Below, in pieces: positions 19,845 to 30,777 of a stretch of DNA of 64,000 bases. The translations under genes were made by a program, and so were the position numbers. The notes under the pieces were generated by a model, which worked only from the letters and a program-made list of their open reading frames with translations, ran no database searches and was not told where the DNA came from. Each line of letters starts with the position of its first letter. Position 1 is the stretch's first letter. The stretch lies in assembly GCA_964036315.1 (NCBI GenBank), contig OZ038509.1:25034705-25098704 (forward strand), written 5' to 3'. The stretch is from Acanthosepion esculentum. Lineage: Eukaryota; Mollusca; Cephalopoda; Sepiida; Sepiidae.

Positions 19845-22285
19845 AAGATAAGGGCTTGCAGCCAAGTTAGTACTGTGTAGGTACCAAAGATGATCAACAG
19901 AACAATTAGCATGAAAATATTTATAGAAAAGGCAGAGGGAAGCTATATTATGGCTTAAATTCATAAAGTCTAGGTACCAAAGAAGAAAACTCATCAGAAC
20001 AATTAGCATGAAAATATTTATGGAAAAGGCAGAGAGAAGCTATATTATGGCTTAAATTCATAAAGTCTAGGTACCAAAGAGGAAAGCTCATCAGAACAAT
20101 TACCATGAAAATATTTATAGAAAAGGCAGAGGGAAGCTATATTATGGCTTAAATTCATAAAGTCTAGGTACCAAAGAGGAAAGCTCATCAGAACAATTAC
20201 CATGAAAATATTTATAGAAAAGGCAGAGGGAAGCTATATTATGGCTTAAATTCATAAAGTCTAGGTACCAAAGAGGAAAGCTCATCAGAACAATTAGCAT
20301 GAAAATATTTATAGAAAAGGCAGAGGGAAGCTATATTATGGCTTAAATTCATAAAGTCTAGGTACCAAAGAGGAAAGCTCATCAGAACAATTACCATGAA
20401 AATATTTATAGAAAAGGCAGAGGGAAGCTATATTATGGCTTAAATTCATAAAGTCTAGGTACCAAAGAGGAAAGCTCATCAGAACAATTAGCATGAAAAT
20501 ATTTATAGAAAAGGCAGAGGGAAGCTATATTATGGCTTAAATTCATAAAGTCAAGGTACCAAAGAGGAAAGCTCATCAGAACAATTACCATGAAAATATT
20601 TATAGAAAAGGCAGAGGGAAGCTATATTATGGCTTAAATTCATAAAGTCTAGGTACCAAAGAGGAAAGCTCATCAGAACAATTACCATGAAAATATTTAT
20701 AGAAAAGGCAGAGGGAAGCTATATTATGGCTTAAATTCATAAAGTCTAGGTACCAAAGAAGAAAACTCATCAGAACAATTAGCATGAAAATATTTATGGA
20801 AAAGGCAGAGAGAAGCTATATTATGGCTTAAATTCATAAAGTCTAGGTACCAAAGAGGAAAGCTCATCAGAACAATTACCATGAAAATATTTATAGAAAA
20901 GGCAGACGGAAGCTATATTATGGCTTAAATTCATAAAGTCTAGGTACCAAAGAGGAAAGCTCATCAGAACAATTAGCATGAAAATATTTATAGAAAAGGC
21001 AGAGGGAAGCTATATTATGGCTTAAATTCATAAAGTCTAGGTACCAAAGAGGAAAGCTCATCAGAACAATTAGCATGAAAATATTTATAGAAAAGGCAGA
21101 GGGAAGCTATATTATGGCTTAAATTCATAAAGTCTAGGTACCAAAGAGGAAAGCTCATCAGAACAATTACCATGAAAATATTTATAGAAAAGGCAGAGGG
21201 AAGCTATATTATGGCTTAAATTCATAAAGTCTAGGTACCAAAGAGGAAAGCTCATCAGAACAATTAGCATGAAAATATTTATAGAAAAGGTAGAGGGAAG
21301 CTATATTATGACTTAAATTCATAAAGTCTAGGTACCAAAGAGGAAAGCTCATCAGAACAATTAGCATGAAAATATTTATAGAAAAGGCAGAGGGAAGCTA
21401 TATTATGGCTTAAATTCATAAAGTCTAGGTACCAAAGAGGAAAGCTCATCAGAACAATTAGCATGAAAATATTTATAGAAAAGGCAGAGGGAAGCTATAT
21501 TATGGCTTAAATTCATAAAGTCTAGGTACCAAAGAGGAAAGCTCATCAGAACAATTAGCATGAAAATATTTATAGAAAAGGCAGAGGGAAGCTATATTAT
21601 GGCTTAAATTCATAAAGTCTAGGTACCAAAGAGGAAAGCTCATCAGAACAATTACCATGAAAATATTTATAGAAAAGGCAGAGGGAAGCTATATTATGGC
21701 TTAAATTCATAAAGTCTAGGTACCAAAGAGGAAAGCTCATCAGAACAATTACCATGAAAATATTTATAGAAAAGGCAGAGGGAAGCTATATTATGGCTTA
21801 AATTCATAAAGTCTAGGTACCAAAGAGGAAAGCTCATCAGAACAATTACCATGAAAATATTTATAGAAAAGGCAGAGGGAAGCTATATTATGGCTTAAAT
21901 TCATAAAGTCTAGGTACCAAAGAGGAAAGCTCATCAGAACAATTAGCATGAAAACATTTATAGAAAAGGCAGAGGGAAGCTATATTATGGCTTAAATTCA
22001 TAAAGTCTAGGTACCAAAGAGGAAAGCTCATCAGAACAATTAGCATGAAAATATTTATAGAAAAGGCAGAGGGAAGCTATATTATGGCTTAAATTCATAA
22101 AGTCTAGGTACCAAAGAGGAAAGCTCATCAGAACAATTACCATGAAAATATTTATAGAAAAGGCAGAGGGAAGCTATATTATGGCTTAAATTCATAAAGT
22201 CTAGGTACCAAAGAGGAAAGCTTGTCAGAACAATTAACATGAAAATATTTATAGAAAAGGCAGAGGGAAGCTATGTTGCAGCAGT
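19845..22285 (-). repeat. 97-bp tandem array cut from LINE ORF2, about 24 copies
   Basis: GGTACCAAAGAGGAAAGCTC recurs every 97 bp from 19,974 to 22,205 (23 exact periods), with a diverged edge copy at 19,881. On the minus strand each unit encodes ASLCLFYKYFHANCSDELSS then LVPRLYEFKP, which matches the ORF2 C-terminal segment of the LINE at 22,797 (ASLCLFYKYFHSNCSEELLS). 97 is not a multiple of 3, so the frame breaks in every unit. Units differ at a few sites (TTAGCATG or TTACCATG). It is a satellite born from coding sequence of a retrotransposon. Confidence 0.92.
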
Positions 22286-22687
22286 GGGAAAATGATTGAA
22301 GCTGAGATGCCGGGTCAGGATTAATAACATTGCAGATTTGTCATTGTATTTTATTTCGAATCTCTAAATGCATAGCAGAAACAATAGACCAGATGTTTTC
22401 TTGGTAAAAATATTCCTTAAAACTCTTCAGGTAATCTTGAATCCATTCTGCATGTAGTCAACAACATAACCTCAACTAATTTATTGTCAAATGTAGGAAG
22501 CTGCTAATAGAGAAAGAAAGCAGCTGTAATAAAGACGAAAAGTGTCAGTAAAGCCTAACAAGCAGCAACAGCATTTACCAGCAGGCGAAAGTGAAACAAG
22601 CTGCTCCCCTTAAAAGTAAAGCTGGAGGAACACCAAAAAGCGATAGTGGGCAGTGATACAATGAAATCAAGCATGTGAACAGGAGTA
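22286..22687. other. Unassigned, possibly Tigger 3' coding remnant
   Basis: No confident motif. A plus-strand frame with KQQQHLPAGESETSCSP near 22,560 resembles the Glu/Gln-rich tail of pogo-type transposases but is too short to call. Confidence 0.3.
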
Positions 22688-23490
22688 CTGGGTTTATTTA
22701 TTTATTTCTTAGATTTAATGATTTTCATTAGTTTTGTGAATAAACTTGTGCACAAAGTACATTTGTTAAAGTTAAGCAATCATCTTTTCTTGATAAGATC
22801 CAGAGATGGATATGCAATGTGATTGGCCCTGATCTGTCATCTTGTCTGCAGTTGCTCTCTCACAGATGCGACGTTGCCTCGCTCTGCCTTTTTTACAAGT
22901 ACTTTCACAGTAATTGCTCCGAGGAGCTGCTTTCGCTTGTCCCTAGACTTCATGAATTTAAACGTCCTACGAGGCTGGCATCTTGTTCCCACCCCTACAC
23001 CGTGGAAACTGTTAGATGTAGACGTCTCTTCTACTCCAATAGCTTCATGTCTCGCACATCTCGCCTATGGAACTTCCTTCCCTATTACTGTTTCCCTGAC
23101 AAATACAATCTCCAACGGTTTAAGTGTAGCATCAATCGACATCTCCAGTTGCCTTGATCTATCCACTTCCCTTCTCCACATCCTTTCATCTTTCATTCCT
23201 ATCTGCTCTCACTCCAAATCTTCTGTAACCCCCTTGCCTTGATCGACCCACTGTCTTTCTCTTTCTCCACATCCTCTCCTTTACCACTCCTATCTGCTCT
23301 TCCTCCAACCCTTCTTTAACCCCTTGCGTGATAGTGGCCTCCAGCCTTGCTTGGGGTGATACGCTTAAAAAAAAAAAAAAAAAGGAATGGATTGATCCAT
23401 TGGAAAAATAGTTTTGGTTTACAAACATTTCGGGTTACCTATGGGATTCAGGTATGAATCAAATTCATGAACCGAGGTTCCACTGTATTT
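22688..23490 (+). mobile_element. Tigger/pogo 3' end split by a LINE insertion
   Basis: 22,688-22,796 matches the Tigger copy at 24,495-24,600, and 23,385-23,490 continues it, ending in GAGGTTCCACTGTAT, the pogo/Tigger terminus type. The LINE at 22,797-23,384 lies exactly between the two halves and ends in A18, so it inserted into an existing Tigger copy. Confidence 0.8.
22797..23384 (+). pseudogene. CR1/Jockey-like LINE, 5'-truncated, with poly(A)
   Basis: The plus strand reads KIQRWICNVIGPDLSS-type sequence, then (after a frame change at about 22,870) DVASLCLFYKYFHSNCSEEL, EFKRPTRLASCSHPYT, SRTSRLWNFLPYYCFPDKYN and CSINRHLQLP with a stop at 23,157. The tail has CCCCTTGCGTGATAGTGG, CTTGCTTGGGGTGA and A18. 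This is the ORF2 C-terminal region typical of CR1/Jockey-type LINEs (LWN-x-LP...CFP). The reverse-transcriptase and endonuclease domains are lost by 5' truncation. It is the cleanest 3' end in the window and gives the register of the other copies. Confidence 0.85.
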
Positions 23491-23499
23491 ATAATTGTT

Positions 23500-23572
23500 A
23501 GGACTGTTGTCCTCATCTTTACAGCCACATTCATGATGTTTCGGCCGTTGTACACTCTGTCTTTCTTCAGGT
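23500..23572 (-). repeat. Family-A repeat fragment with decayed hammerhead
   Basis: Minus strand: CTGAAGA, a damaged stem II (AAGACA...CGGCC), GAAACATC, then AATGTGGCTGTAAAGATGAG, as in the 128-bp array. Stem I is lost. It sits between the two Tigger copies. Confidence 0.7.
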
Positions 23573-23575
23573 AAT

Positions 23576-24050
23576 ATTTATTCATTTAATAATTTATATA
23601 TTTATTTCCAGTTTTATTGCACTGTGCCTTTTTTCTCTTCATTAGTCCTCAGTCATGGCCCCAAAGAAAGCTAGCAGTGATACTGGTAAAGGAAAAAGAA
23701 AAGTTGAGAGAAAAACAATTGAAATGAAGAAAGAAATCATTGTAAAGCACGAAAATGGCATTTGTGTGTCAGTTCTCACCATGCAGTATGGTATGCCTAA
23801 ATTGACAATATCTACTATTCTAAAAAATAAGGAAGTGATAAAAGCAGCTGATGTTTCAAAAAGAGTTACTGTTGTTAGTAAACGAAGGCCAAAGATACTC
23901 AAAGAAGTTGAAAAGTTATTGCTTATTTTTAGAAACAATTAGCAGGTGATAGTATCAGTGAAGCATTTATTTGTGAGAAAGCATTAGAAATTTATAATGA
24001 TCTAGTAAAGAAAACCCTTGGTACAAGTGTGACACTATTTGTTACTGGTA
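23576..24050 (+). pseudogene. Tigger/pogo transposase N-terminus, frameshifted
   Basis: The frame from 23,655 reads MAPKKASSDTGKGKRKVERK, then a CENP-B-like helix-turn-helix (MKKEIIVKHENGICVSVLTM, MPKLTISTILKNKEVIKAAD) and RRPKILKEVEKLLLIF before a stop at 23,940. After a +1 shift it continues LAGDSISEAFICEKALEIYN, the expected second half of the DNA-binding region. Pogo-group transposases bind their terminal repeats through this N-terminus and cut through a DDE domain, which is absent here. The element is dead; a second, shorter copy follows at 24,165. Confidence 0.85.
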
Positions 24051-24164
24051 AATAGTAAGGAGGCTGAATGAATAGAATGACAAATATACCGATTGACTCC
24101 TGATAAATAAGAAGGGTTAATGAATAGACCGAATGACATACCAATAAAACATTGTGGGAAAGAT

Positions 24165-24715
24165 TAAAGATTTTATTTATTTAATAATTTATATATTTAT
24201 TTCCAGTTTTATTGTACTGTGCCTTTTTTCTTTTCATTCCTCAGTCATGGCTCCAAAGAAAGCTAGCAGTGATACTTGTAAAGGAAAAAGTTGAAAGAAA
24301 AACAATTGTTGATGATAATGTCTCTTTCTACTCAGTTTCATATGGCAACGATCTATACTATTCTTATAAATAAAGAGACGATCATGTCTTTCTTTTCCCT
24401 TTTCCAAACAATAACATCTCTTTCACTTACGCCATCAACTCTCCTACGTACAGGTTACGGTAAAATTGAATTGTTCGTCTATATTTTATCTGTTTTAGTA
24501 TTGGGTTTATTTATTTATTTCTTAGATTTAATGATTTTCATTAGTTTTGTGAATAAACTTGTGCACAAAGTACAGTTTTTAAAGGTAAGCAATCATCTTT
24601 GGACCAGGAACGGATTAATTGATTTTACATTAATTACTATTGGAAAAATAGTTTCAGGTTACAAACGGGCTTCAGGTATGAATTAAATTTGTGACCTGAT
24701 GTTCTACTGTATTTC
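24165..24715 (+). mobile_element. Tigger/pogo internally deleted second copy
   Basis: 24,165-24,305 repeats the 5' leader and start codon region of the first copy (ATGGCTCCAAAGAAAGCTAG). About 24,495-24,715 is the 3' end, with ACAAACGGGCTTCAGGTATG and the terminus GATGTTCTACTGTAT. Most of the coding region is missing, so this is a non-autonomous deletion derivative. The 131-aa frame that crosses it is not a gene. Confidence 0.75.
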
Positions 24716-25142
24716 TGAACGGTCACTGGTCAGTATTTCTTGTTAACTGTAATAATTTGTAATCAGAAGGAGTGGCCATTTAAAAGTGGAAGAGAGAACA
24801 CTGTCAAAGAAAGAATGATTTATGGTAGAGGTAATATTTAATGATTGGTCTGGACTTGTGATATGAAACAAGACATAAATCAGCCTTGAGAATTGATGAA
24901 ACGTTTGAATTATGTATGTATACACATAGAATATTGAAACGTCCTGGGTATGACAATAAACTACATCCAGCAGCAAGGCCTCTGATAAGGAGGTTTTGAG
25001 GAGCGTGGAACCACCTCTTAATTGCTGGTGTTCTCAAGTCCAGCCTGACCAGGGTGGCAGTACCTGTTAGGGTCCCAATTAAGGGCAAATAGTTAACCCC
25101 CAAACTGGGGTTAAAAAAGTATGAATGTGTAAAAAATAGGTT
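24716..25142. other. Unassigned sequence
   Basis: No gene seen. Short inverted matches around ACCCCCAAACTGGGGTT at 25,097-25,113. Confidence 0.35.
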
Positions 25143-25365
25143 TTAATGCCAGCAATAAATTTTTGGAAACAATTATTACCAGCAATAGATTTTTAAAGGA
25201 AAAAGTTATTACCAGCAATAATACATTTTTGAAAAAAAAAAAAAAATTACCAGCGATACATTTTTTGAAGAAAAATTATTACCAGAAATAGATTTTTGAA
25301 GGAAAAAATATTAACAGCAATTCAATTTTGAAAAAAAAAAAAAATATTACCAGCAACAAAAATTT
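25143..25365. repeat. Degenerate 35-40-bp tandem repeat
   Basis: About six copies of a unit near TTATTACCAGCAATAGATTT followed by TTGAAGGAAAAA, with A-tract length changes (A14-A15). Confidence 0.8.
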
Positions 25366-25827
25366 TGTTGGCATTAAATAACCCATTGAGGTTGATATAC
25401 CGTAAAATAAACCAAACAAGAATGTTGAAACGCAAGTGCTTAAGAACTGGAAAGCATCTATGATGTAGCAGCAGTGTGATATAAACAACAAAAGCAACGA
25501 TAAAAAAAACTGACCAGCAAACAAATTACATTTGAAGACTTAAAAAGTGAGTCAGGACTTTTTGACTAACAACAGTGAGATTTGAACTAAACAAAATATA
25601 ATTAATAAGTGAATTATTTAAACAAAAAGATTTTAATTAATATTAAATATTACTATTAGAAGCTTGCCTGCACTGTATATTTTGGGATTATTAATTTGGG
25701 TTTATTTGTATTTTAAAAGTAGGGTTTTACTGTCCACAAGTGGATATAATTTCCATAAAATTCAGCATAGGGAAGAGACATGAACCCTTAATTTCATTTA
25801 TTACCATATCTATCTATCTATCTCTTT
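25366..25827. other. AT-rich unassigned sequence
   Basis: Ends in a short (ATCT)n run at about 25,807-25,823 just before a SINE. No gene is seen. Confidence 0.4.
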
Positions 25828-26238
25828 TCTATGGTGGAGTAGTGGATAGTGGCTCAGACTGAGGAATCGGAGACCTGAGTTCGAATTCCAGTTGAATCCA
25901 TTACAGTCACTTACATGCTAATACCCTTGGAAAAGGTATTAATCCTCTTCTTTTTCTGCCAGCTATGGGTAAGTAGAAGGACAGACTGGGTTCTATAGCC
26001 TTGGATGGCACTGGTCTAGGAGAAAGACAACTTTGAATTCAAAACCTGCAGAGGGTCGTTTGGAGATCTTGTGGCACATAGTGCACCAGGTTTCTGCATT
26101 TGGCTCTTCAAAAATTGTGGTTGGTCCTGCACAAAACCTTCACCACTAGAATCAAATCATATGTGCTGGTGTCTGGCTGTCGGTTCCCAGGAACTGAGCT
26201 GCTTGAGCCTCATATGTCAGATATGACGGAAGAGTCCA
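25828..26238 (+). mobile_element. tRNA-derived SINE
   Basis: Starts with an A-box-like TGGTGGAGTAGTGGATAGTG and a B-box-like GAGTTCGAATTCC about 40 bp later. The body follows (CATGCTAATACCCTTGG, CAGCTATGGGTAAGTAG, GACAGACTGGGTTCTATAGC) and a tail shared with 31,503-31,775 (GTGGCACATAGTGCACCAGG). Same family as 31,135 and, in part, 36,066. tRNA-derived SINEs are known in cephalopods. Confidence 0.8.

Positions 26239-26285
<47 letters not shown>
26239..26285. repeat. (TA)n microsatellite
   Basis: Uninterrupted (TA)n separating the SINE from a family-B element. Confidence 0.97.
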
Positions 26286-26289
<4 letters not shown>

Positions 26290-26502
26290 AAGAAATATAC
26301 TCTTAAGGTGTGCTATATTTATGGGATAAAGTGCTCAATATCAGAGATAGAGCATGTGTAAATATAAAAATAGACATTGAAGTCAACACTTAGAGGTGGC
26401 GGTCTGTTTCAAGCTAGATGCTATCGTCAGGCCACGAGTGGTTTGACGATTACGTCTAGCATGAAACAGCCTGTCACCTCTAAGTGTTGACTTCAATTTT
26501 CA

Positions 26503-26512
<10 letters not shown>
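26286..26512. repeat. Family-B palindromic element, second full copy
   Basis: Same left flank and inverted arms as 2,357-2,566, but the centre is asymmetrical: the plus-strand arm holds a hammerhead-like core and the minus-strand arm has lost its cleavage triplet (GUC to GCC). (TA)n lies on both sides. Confidence 0.85.
26437..26481 (+). ncRNA. Family-B hammerhead candidate, C3 changed
   Basis: GAGUGGU pairs with ACCUCU in stem I (five of six, one U-U). The core is UUGACGA (C3 to U, G8 kept). Stem II is weak. Then GAAA, ACA/UGU over GCC, C17 and the GUC triplet, with cleavage expected after 26,475. Compared with the 2,462 copy, the first stem-I pair has changed from C-G to U-A, a compensatory change that supports the fold. 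A U3-G8 wobble would be expected to slow it. Confidence 0.45.
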
Positions 26513-26563
<51 letters not shown>

Positions 26564-26598
26564 AATTTGGCAGCAACTTTTCTTTTAAACATGTTGTG

Positions 26599-26658
<60 letters not shown>

Positions 26659-26827
26659 GTTGTGTTGAATGTCAAAGACAACATAGTCCTGCATATTCTC
26701 TTTTGAATTTTTGTCATATTTTCTAATGAGACTTAATATTTTCAAATAAAATGTCTCATTAGAAAATATGAGAAAATTCAAAAGAAAATATGCAGGACTA
26801 TGTTGTCTTTGACATTCAACACAACAG

Positions 26828-26861
<34 letters not shown>

Positions 26862-26865
26862 ACAT
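26513..26865. repeat. (TA)n tracts with a 173-bp foldback element
   Basis: Three (TA)n tracts at about 26,508-26,557, 26,603-26,656 and 26,829-26,858. Between the last two, 26,656-26,828 is a long hairpin: arms of about 75 bp (TCTGTTGTGTTGAATGTCAA and its complement) around a 22-bp centre. A fragment of the same end (GTTGTGTTGAA) also precedes the middle tract. It fits a MITE or foldback transposon inserted at TA. Confidence 0.85.
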
Positions 26866-28420
26866 AGTTGTGGACAGAATTATTCACCCCCACCTTCCAC
26901 AATTACAAATAAAGCTGTAATACCTCAAATTTTCATGGAAGCTTCATGTACATTGTTTCAAAAATGATGAAATAATGGATTTGAAAAAAACATGCAGTGA
27001 TGTCCAGAACAAGATTTTATTTTAATGTCAAACAATATTACCAAAAAAAAAAAAAAATTAACATTAGACAAAATTATTGGCCCTCTTGCCCCAAGAATCA
27101 ACTGCATAACCTTTATTCTTGATTATTGCCTTTAATCATTTTTGATAATTCCTTACAATATTACTAGACACACTGATAGCTATTTTGCTCCATTCTTCCT
27201 TGGCAATAGCTTCCTAGTTCCTCTAAATTTGAAGGACTTCTTTCTCTTACTTTTGTCTTCAAACAAGCTCATAAATTTTCAATGGGGTTTAGGTCAGGAC
27301 TTTGTGCAGGTTACGTCAATACCTTAATTTTACTATCATCTAAGTATTTTGTAATAATTTGTACCGTGTGTTTCAGGTCATTGTCATGTTGGAACGTCCA
27401 GTGACACCCCAAAGACAACTTTCCTGCACTTTGTTTTATATCATTTTTAAGAATAGCCAAATACTGTTCTTTATCCATGATACCCTCGACTCTCACTAGT
27501 TCTGGTCCAGAAGCAGCAAAACATCCCCTGAGCAGAAAGCTCACCCCTGACCATGCTTAATTGTAGGGAGGGTATTTTTTGGTTTGAGAGATTCATTCAC
27601 TTTTCTCCATACATAATGGGAGTTCATGTGACCAAATAATTCTATAAACAGTTTTCCAATATTTACTCTTATGTTTTAGATGGCTTCTAGCATAAGCTAA
27701 TCTGCATTTTAGCATTAAGCATTTAGTGACTGTCTTCCTCGATACATTCCACCCTGAGGTTTTTACATTATTGATAATGTCCTTAGTCGTTAAGTGAAGA
27801 TTCTTCAAGACATCTCTAACAATTTTCTATTCTCTCAGAAATTAACCATTTTCTGCCAGTCCTTAATTTATTCTCAACACAATGAGTCTCGTTGTACTTC
27901 TTGATAATGCAACAAATTGTCAATCTAGGAAGATTTAAATGCTTGGAAAGTGTTGTATATTCATCACATATTCATCGACTATCTCCATTCAGAGCTTCTT
28001 ATCAAGTTCAACCATCATGGCCATAATTGCAGAATGAATGAGTTATCGCGGTACATGACATTCACATATTGTCTTCTTCATTAGCTTTTAGAATGTTATA
28101 GAATCAGGTCAATATTATTTAATTTTCAAAGGCTGTTTGTATTAAATGCCAAATTAAGAAAATTACAATTGCCATAGAGCAATATTAATTCATAATTTCC
28201 ATAAATGTGAGGGGGGGTGAATAATTTTGGACTGAACCAATTTTTAGAAAAATCTATAAGTATGAATATAACAGACCAAACTTCTAAAAATTTCAGGAAT
28301 TATTCAAAACTAAATATGGAATCAACTATTTATGGTAAATTCAGTAAGTACTTTGCAAATATTCACATTTCCTTAGAAAATATGCAAATATTCAGTGCGG
28401 GTGAATAATTCTGTCCACAG

Positions 28421-28422
<2 letters not shown>
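26866..28422 (-). mobile_element. Tc1-like transposon with both inverted ends
   Basis: The left end AGTTGTGGACAGAATTATTC and the right end (complement AGCTGTGGACAGAATTATTC) are near-identical inverted termini continuing CACCC(C/G)CAC, with (TA)n or GT repeats just outside. The length of about 1.56 kb fits a Tc1 element. It encodes one broken transposase on the minus strand. Confidence 0.9.
27085..28042 (-). pseudogene. Tc1-like transposase, multiply broken
   Basis: Minus strand, N- to C-terminal: MAMMVELDKKL and an HTH region, HLTTKDIINNVKTSGWNVSR, LKHKSKYWKTV followed by the expected WSDE region (first D; here WSHE), KEQYLAILKNDIK, then WTFQHDNDLKHT (second D), and finally sequence complementary to NPIENL (third acid). 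DDE transposases of this group move DNA at TA sites. The first catalytic D is replaced by H, and several stops and frameshifts separate the parts, so it is dead. Nearly full length. Confidence 0.85.
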
Positions 28423-28429
<7 letters not shown>

Positions 28430-28468
<39 letters not shown>

Positions 28469-28474
28469 GTATAT

Positions 28475-28545
<71 letters not shown>
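28430..28545. repeat. (GT)n/(TA)n compound microsatellite
   Basis: GTGTGT, then TATA with ATGT interruptions, then CACACA and a long (TA)n, directly outside the right end of the Tc1 element. Confidence 0.97.
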
Positions 28546-28546
<1 letters not shown>

Positions 28547-28559
28547 AGACTACTTGTTT

Positions 28560-29110
28560 TCTGAGTATTATGTAGATTCAACACCCACAGAACGCACCTG
28601 TGTTTTATATGGCAACTATACTGAGCAGACCTTAGTTACAGTTTCTGGGAGAGAGTGCATAATCTGGCATGATAAATAAGTGGTTTCTGTTATTCGGTGC
28701 AGTTCTTTCTTTGTGATTCTGTAGCACCAGTTCACAAGGTTCAAAGAAGGATTGCTTTTACCAAAACCCTCAAGGCTTCACTCAGAGCCATTTTTAACCA
28801 TTGATCTTAGAAAGTGGTTGTATACAGCTGAGTATTTAGATGTTTCTGAATGGGTCTGGCGCCATGCATGACAACCATATGAAAGTCTCGATTTGATGAG
28901 AATATTTAAGAACATGACTTGAGTTTTCAGGTTTTTGGGGCTAAATTACCTCTGCTGCAGTCTATTCTACGTTCAATTTCCTTTTCTCCTATACTTAATT
29001 TGTTATAATTGATTTATATGCCAAGTTATCTGAAGTCTTTAGTATTTACTAATCCTGAAATTTTATGATGAATTCAGGGTAGGTGCCATTACTGCTTTCA
29101 TAAGCCTCAG
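28560..29110 (-). pseudogene. LINE ORF2 relic, post-RT domain
   Basis: Minus strand: an LxxxINYxxLSIGEKEIERR-like stretch, RIDCSRGNLAPKNLKTQV, FLNILIKSRLSYGCHAWR, SAVYNHFLRSMVKNG, then WCYRITKKELHRITETT and a worn tail. The SRL(T/S)YGCxxW and VYNxFLRxM pattern is that of the thumb and C-terminal region of non-LTR retrotransposon ORF2. Clade not assigned. Frame breaks at about 28,760 and 28,950. Confidence 0.65.
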
Positions 29111-29297
29111 GAAGGGGACAAGAATCCTTGTCTTCTATTGGTAGACTTGGTTGGAATGTGGTATGGGATGCTTAAATGGGCAATACTCATTTCCTCATAG
29201 CTGTGTTTCTAATGTGCAGGGTATAGTCAAGGAAAAGATTAAATAGGAGTTCTCATTTCCACCTAATGAGGCTTTAAAACTTTAAACTGTTTGAATT
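29111..29297. other. LINE relic continuation, unassigned
   Basis: Probably more of the minus-strand LINE, without a readable motif. Confidence 0.3.
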
Positions 29298-30050
29298 TCT
29301 CTTGCTTTTCCACCAAGTAGTAATAGTCTTAAATTGTCTGAATTTCTTAGATGAAGCCTTGGCAATTATTATTCATTTTTGACTAGTATTTCTTTCATCT
29401 TATTTCTCTTGCTTTTCCACCAAGTACTAATAGTCTTAAGTTGTCTGAATTTCTTAGATGAAGCCTTGGCAATTATTATTCATTTTTGACTAGTATTTCT
29501 TTCATCTTATTTCTCTTGCTTTTCTACCAAGTAGTAATAGTCTTAAATTGTCTGAATTTCTTAGATGAAGCCTTGGCAATTATTATTCATTTTTCACTAG
29601 TATTTCTTTCATCTTATTTCTCTTGCTTTTCCACCAAGTAGTAATAGTCTTAAGTTGTCTGAATTTCTTAGATGACGCCATGGCAATTATTATTCATTTT
29701 TTACTAATATTTCTTTCATCTTATTTCTCTTGCTTTTCCACCAAGAAGTAATAGTCTTAAGTTGTCTGAATTTCTTAGATGAAGCCTTGGCAAATATTAT
29801 TCATTTTTCACTAGTATTTCTTTCATCTTATTTCTCTTGCTTTTCTACCAAGTAGTAATAGTCTTAAGTTGTCTGAATTTCTTAGATGACACCATGGCAA
29901 TTATTATTCATTTTTGACTAATATTTCCTTCATCTTATTTCTCTTGCTTTTCCACCAAGAAGTAATAGTCTTAAGTTGTCTGAATTTCTTAGATGAAGCC
30001 TTGGCAAATATTATTCATTTTTGACTAGTATTTCTTTCATCTTATTTCTC
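29298..30050. repeat. 107-bp tandem array, seven copies
   Basis: TCTCTTGCTTTTC(C/T)ACCAAG recurs every 107 bp from 29,298 to about 30,047. Units differ at several sites (GATGAAGCC or GATGACGCC, TTGACTAG or TTCACTAG). It directly follows the 28,560 LINE relic, so it may be expanded LINE sequence, but no motif proves this. Confidence 0.93.
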
Positions 30051-30693
30051 TTTTTGACCCTATGTATTCATCTGTATTTCTGGATGTGAATTCTTGAAAA
30101 TATTTTCATATATTCAAAATGAACTTGAATAGGTTGACATGCATACTGAGACTTCTTCTTGAAGATTAGAAACAGAAATTACAGGCAAAATTTGGCACAC
30201 ACTGCTGTAGTTTAAGTATATGATACTGATGGTGCTATGTTTCCAATAGCTATGGTGGTTCTAAGAGAAAGAACTTAATTGTTATTATCTAAATAGAATA
30301 ACTGTCTAGCTGAACAGGGCACAACAGATTGCCTATTGTGGCGATCAGCATGTACATCATGAATTCTATTGGTGCCATTTGTTAAAATGGTAACTCTGCA
30401 GGGGATGTTCATAGCATTTGGAAACTTGCTAACAAGCTCACTTCACTGGCTTCAGTTGAAACTGAGGACATGGATACTGTCCATGGGTCAGGTGACTCTT
30501 TGCCAGGAAAGGTTGTATCAAGGTACATATATAACCGAAATTAACAACATGGAGCCTGGCACTGGAGTCAAAAATCAAACCCATCTGAGAGCTCAGAAGT
30601 AAGGCCTCAAACGTAGGAAATAAGATATACAGAGGTAACAACACATGAACAAAATTTCCTTTGCTCTTTCTTCTGTCAGCATCTAACTGCTGT
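30051..30693. other. Unassigned sequence
   Basis: No gene seen. Open frames of 77 and 87 aa on opposite strands overlap and lack recognisable content. Confidence 0.35.
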
Positions 30694-30707
30694 ATGTTCA
30701 ATATATA

Positions 30708-30746
<39 letters not shown>

Positions 30747-30777
30747 TTTAAATATTATAACATAAATATGTTATAAA
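30694..30777. repeat. (TA)n and a palindromic dyad
   Basis: (TA)n to about 30,742, then TATTATAACATAAATATGTT followed by ATAA, one unit of the dyad that is tandem at 3,881. Confidence 0.85.

Noticed and set aside
24291..24686. 131-aa membrane-like open frame
   Set aside because: Lies across an internally deleted Tigger copy; the hydrophobic look comes from T-rich terminal sequence.
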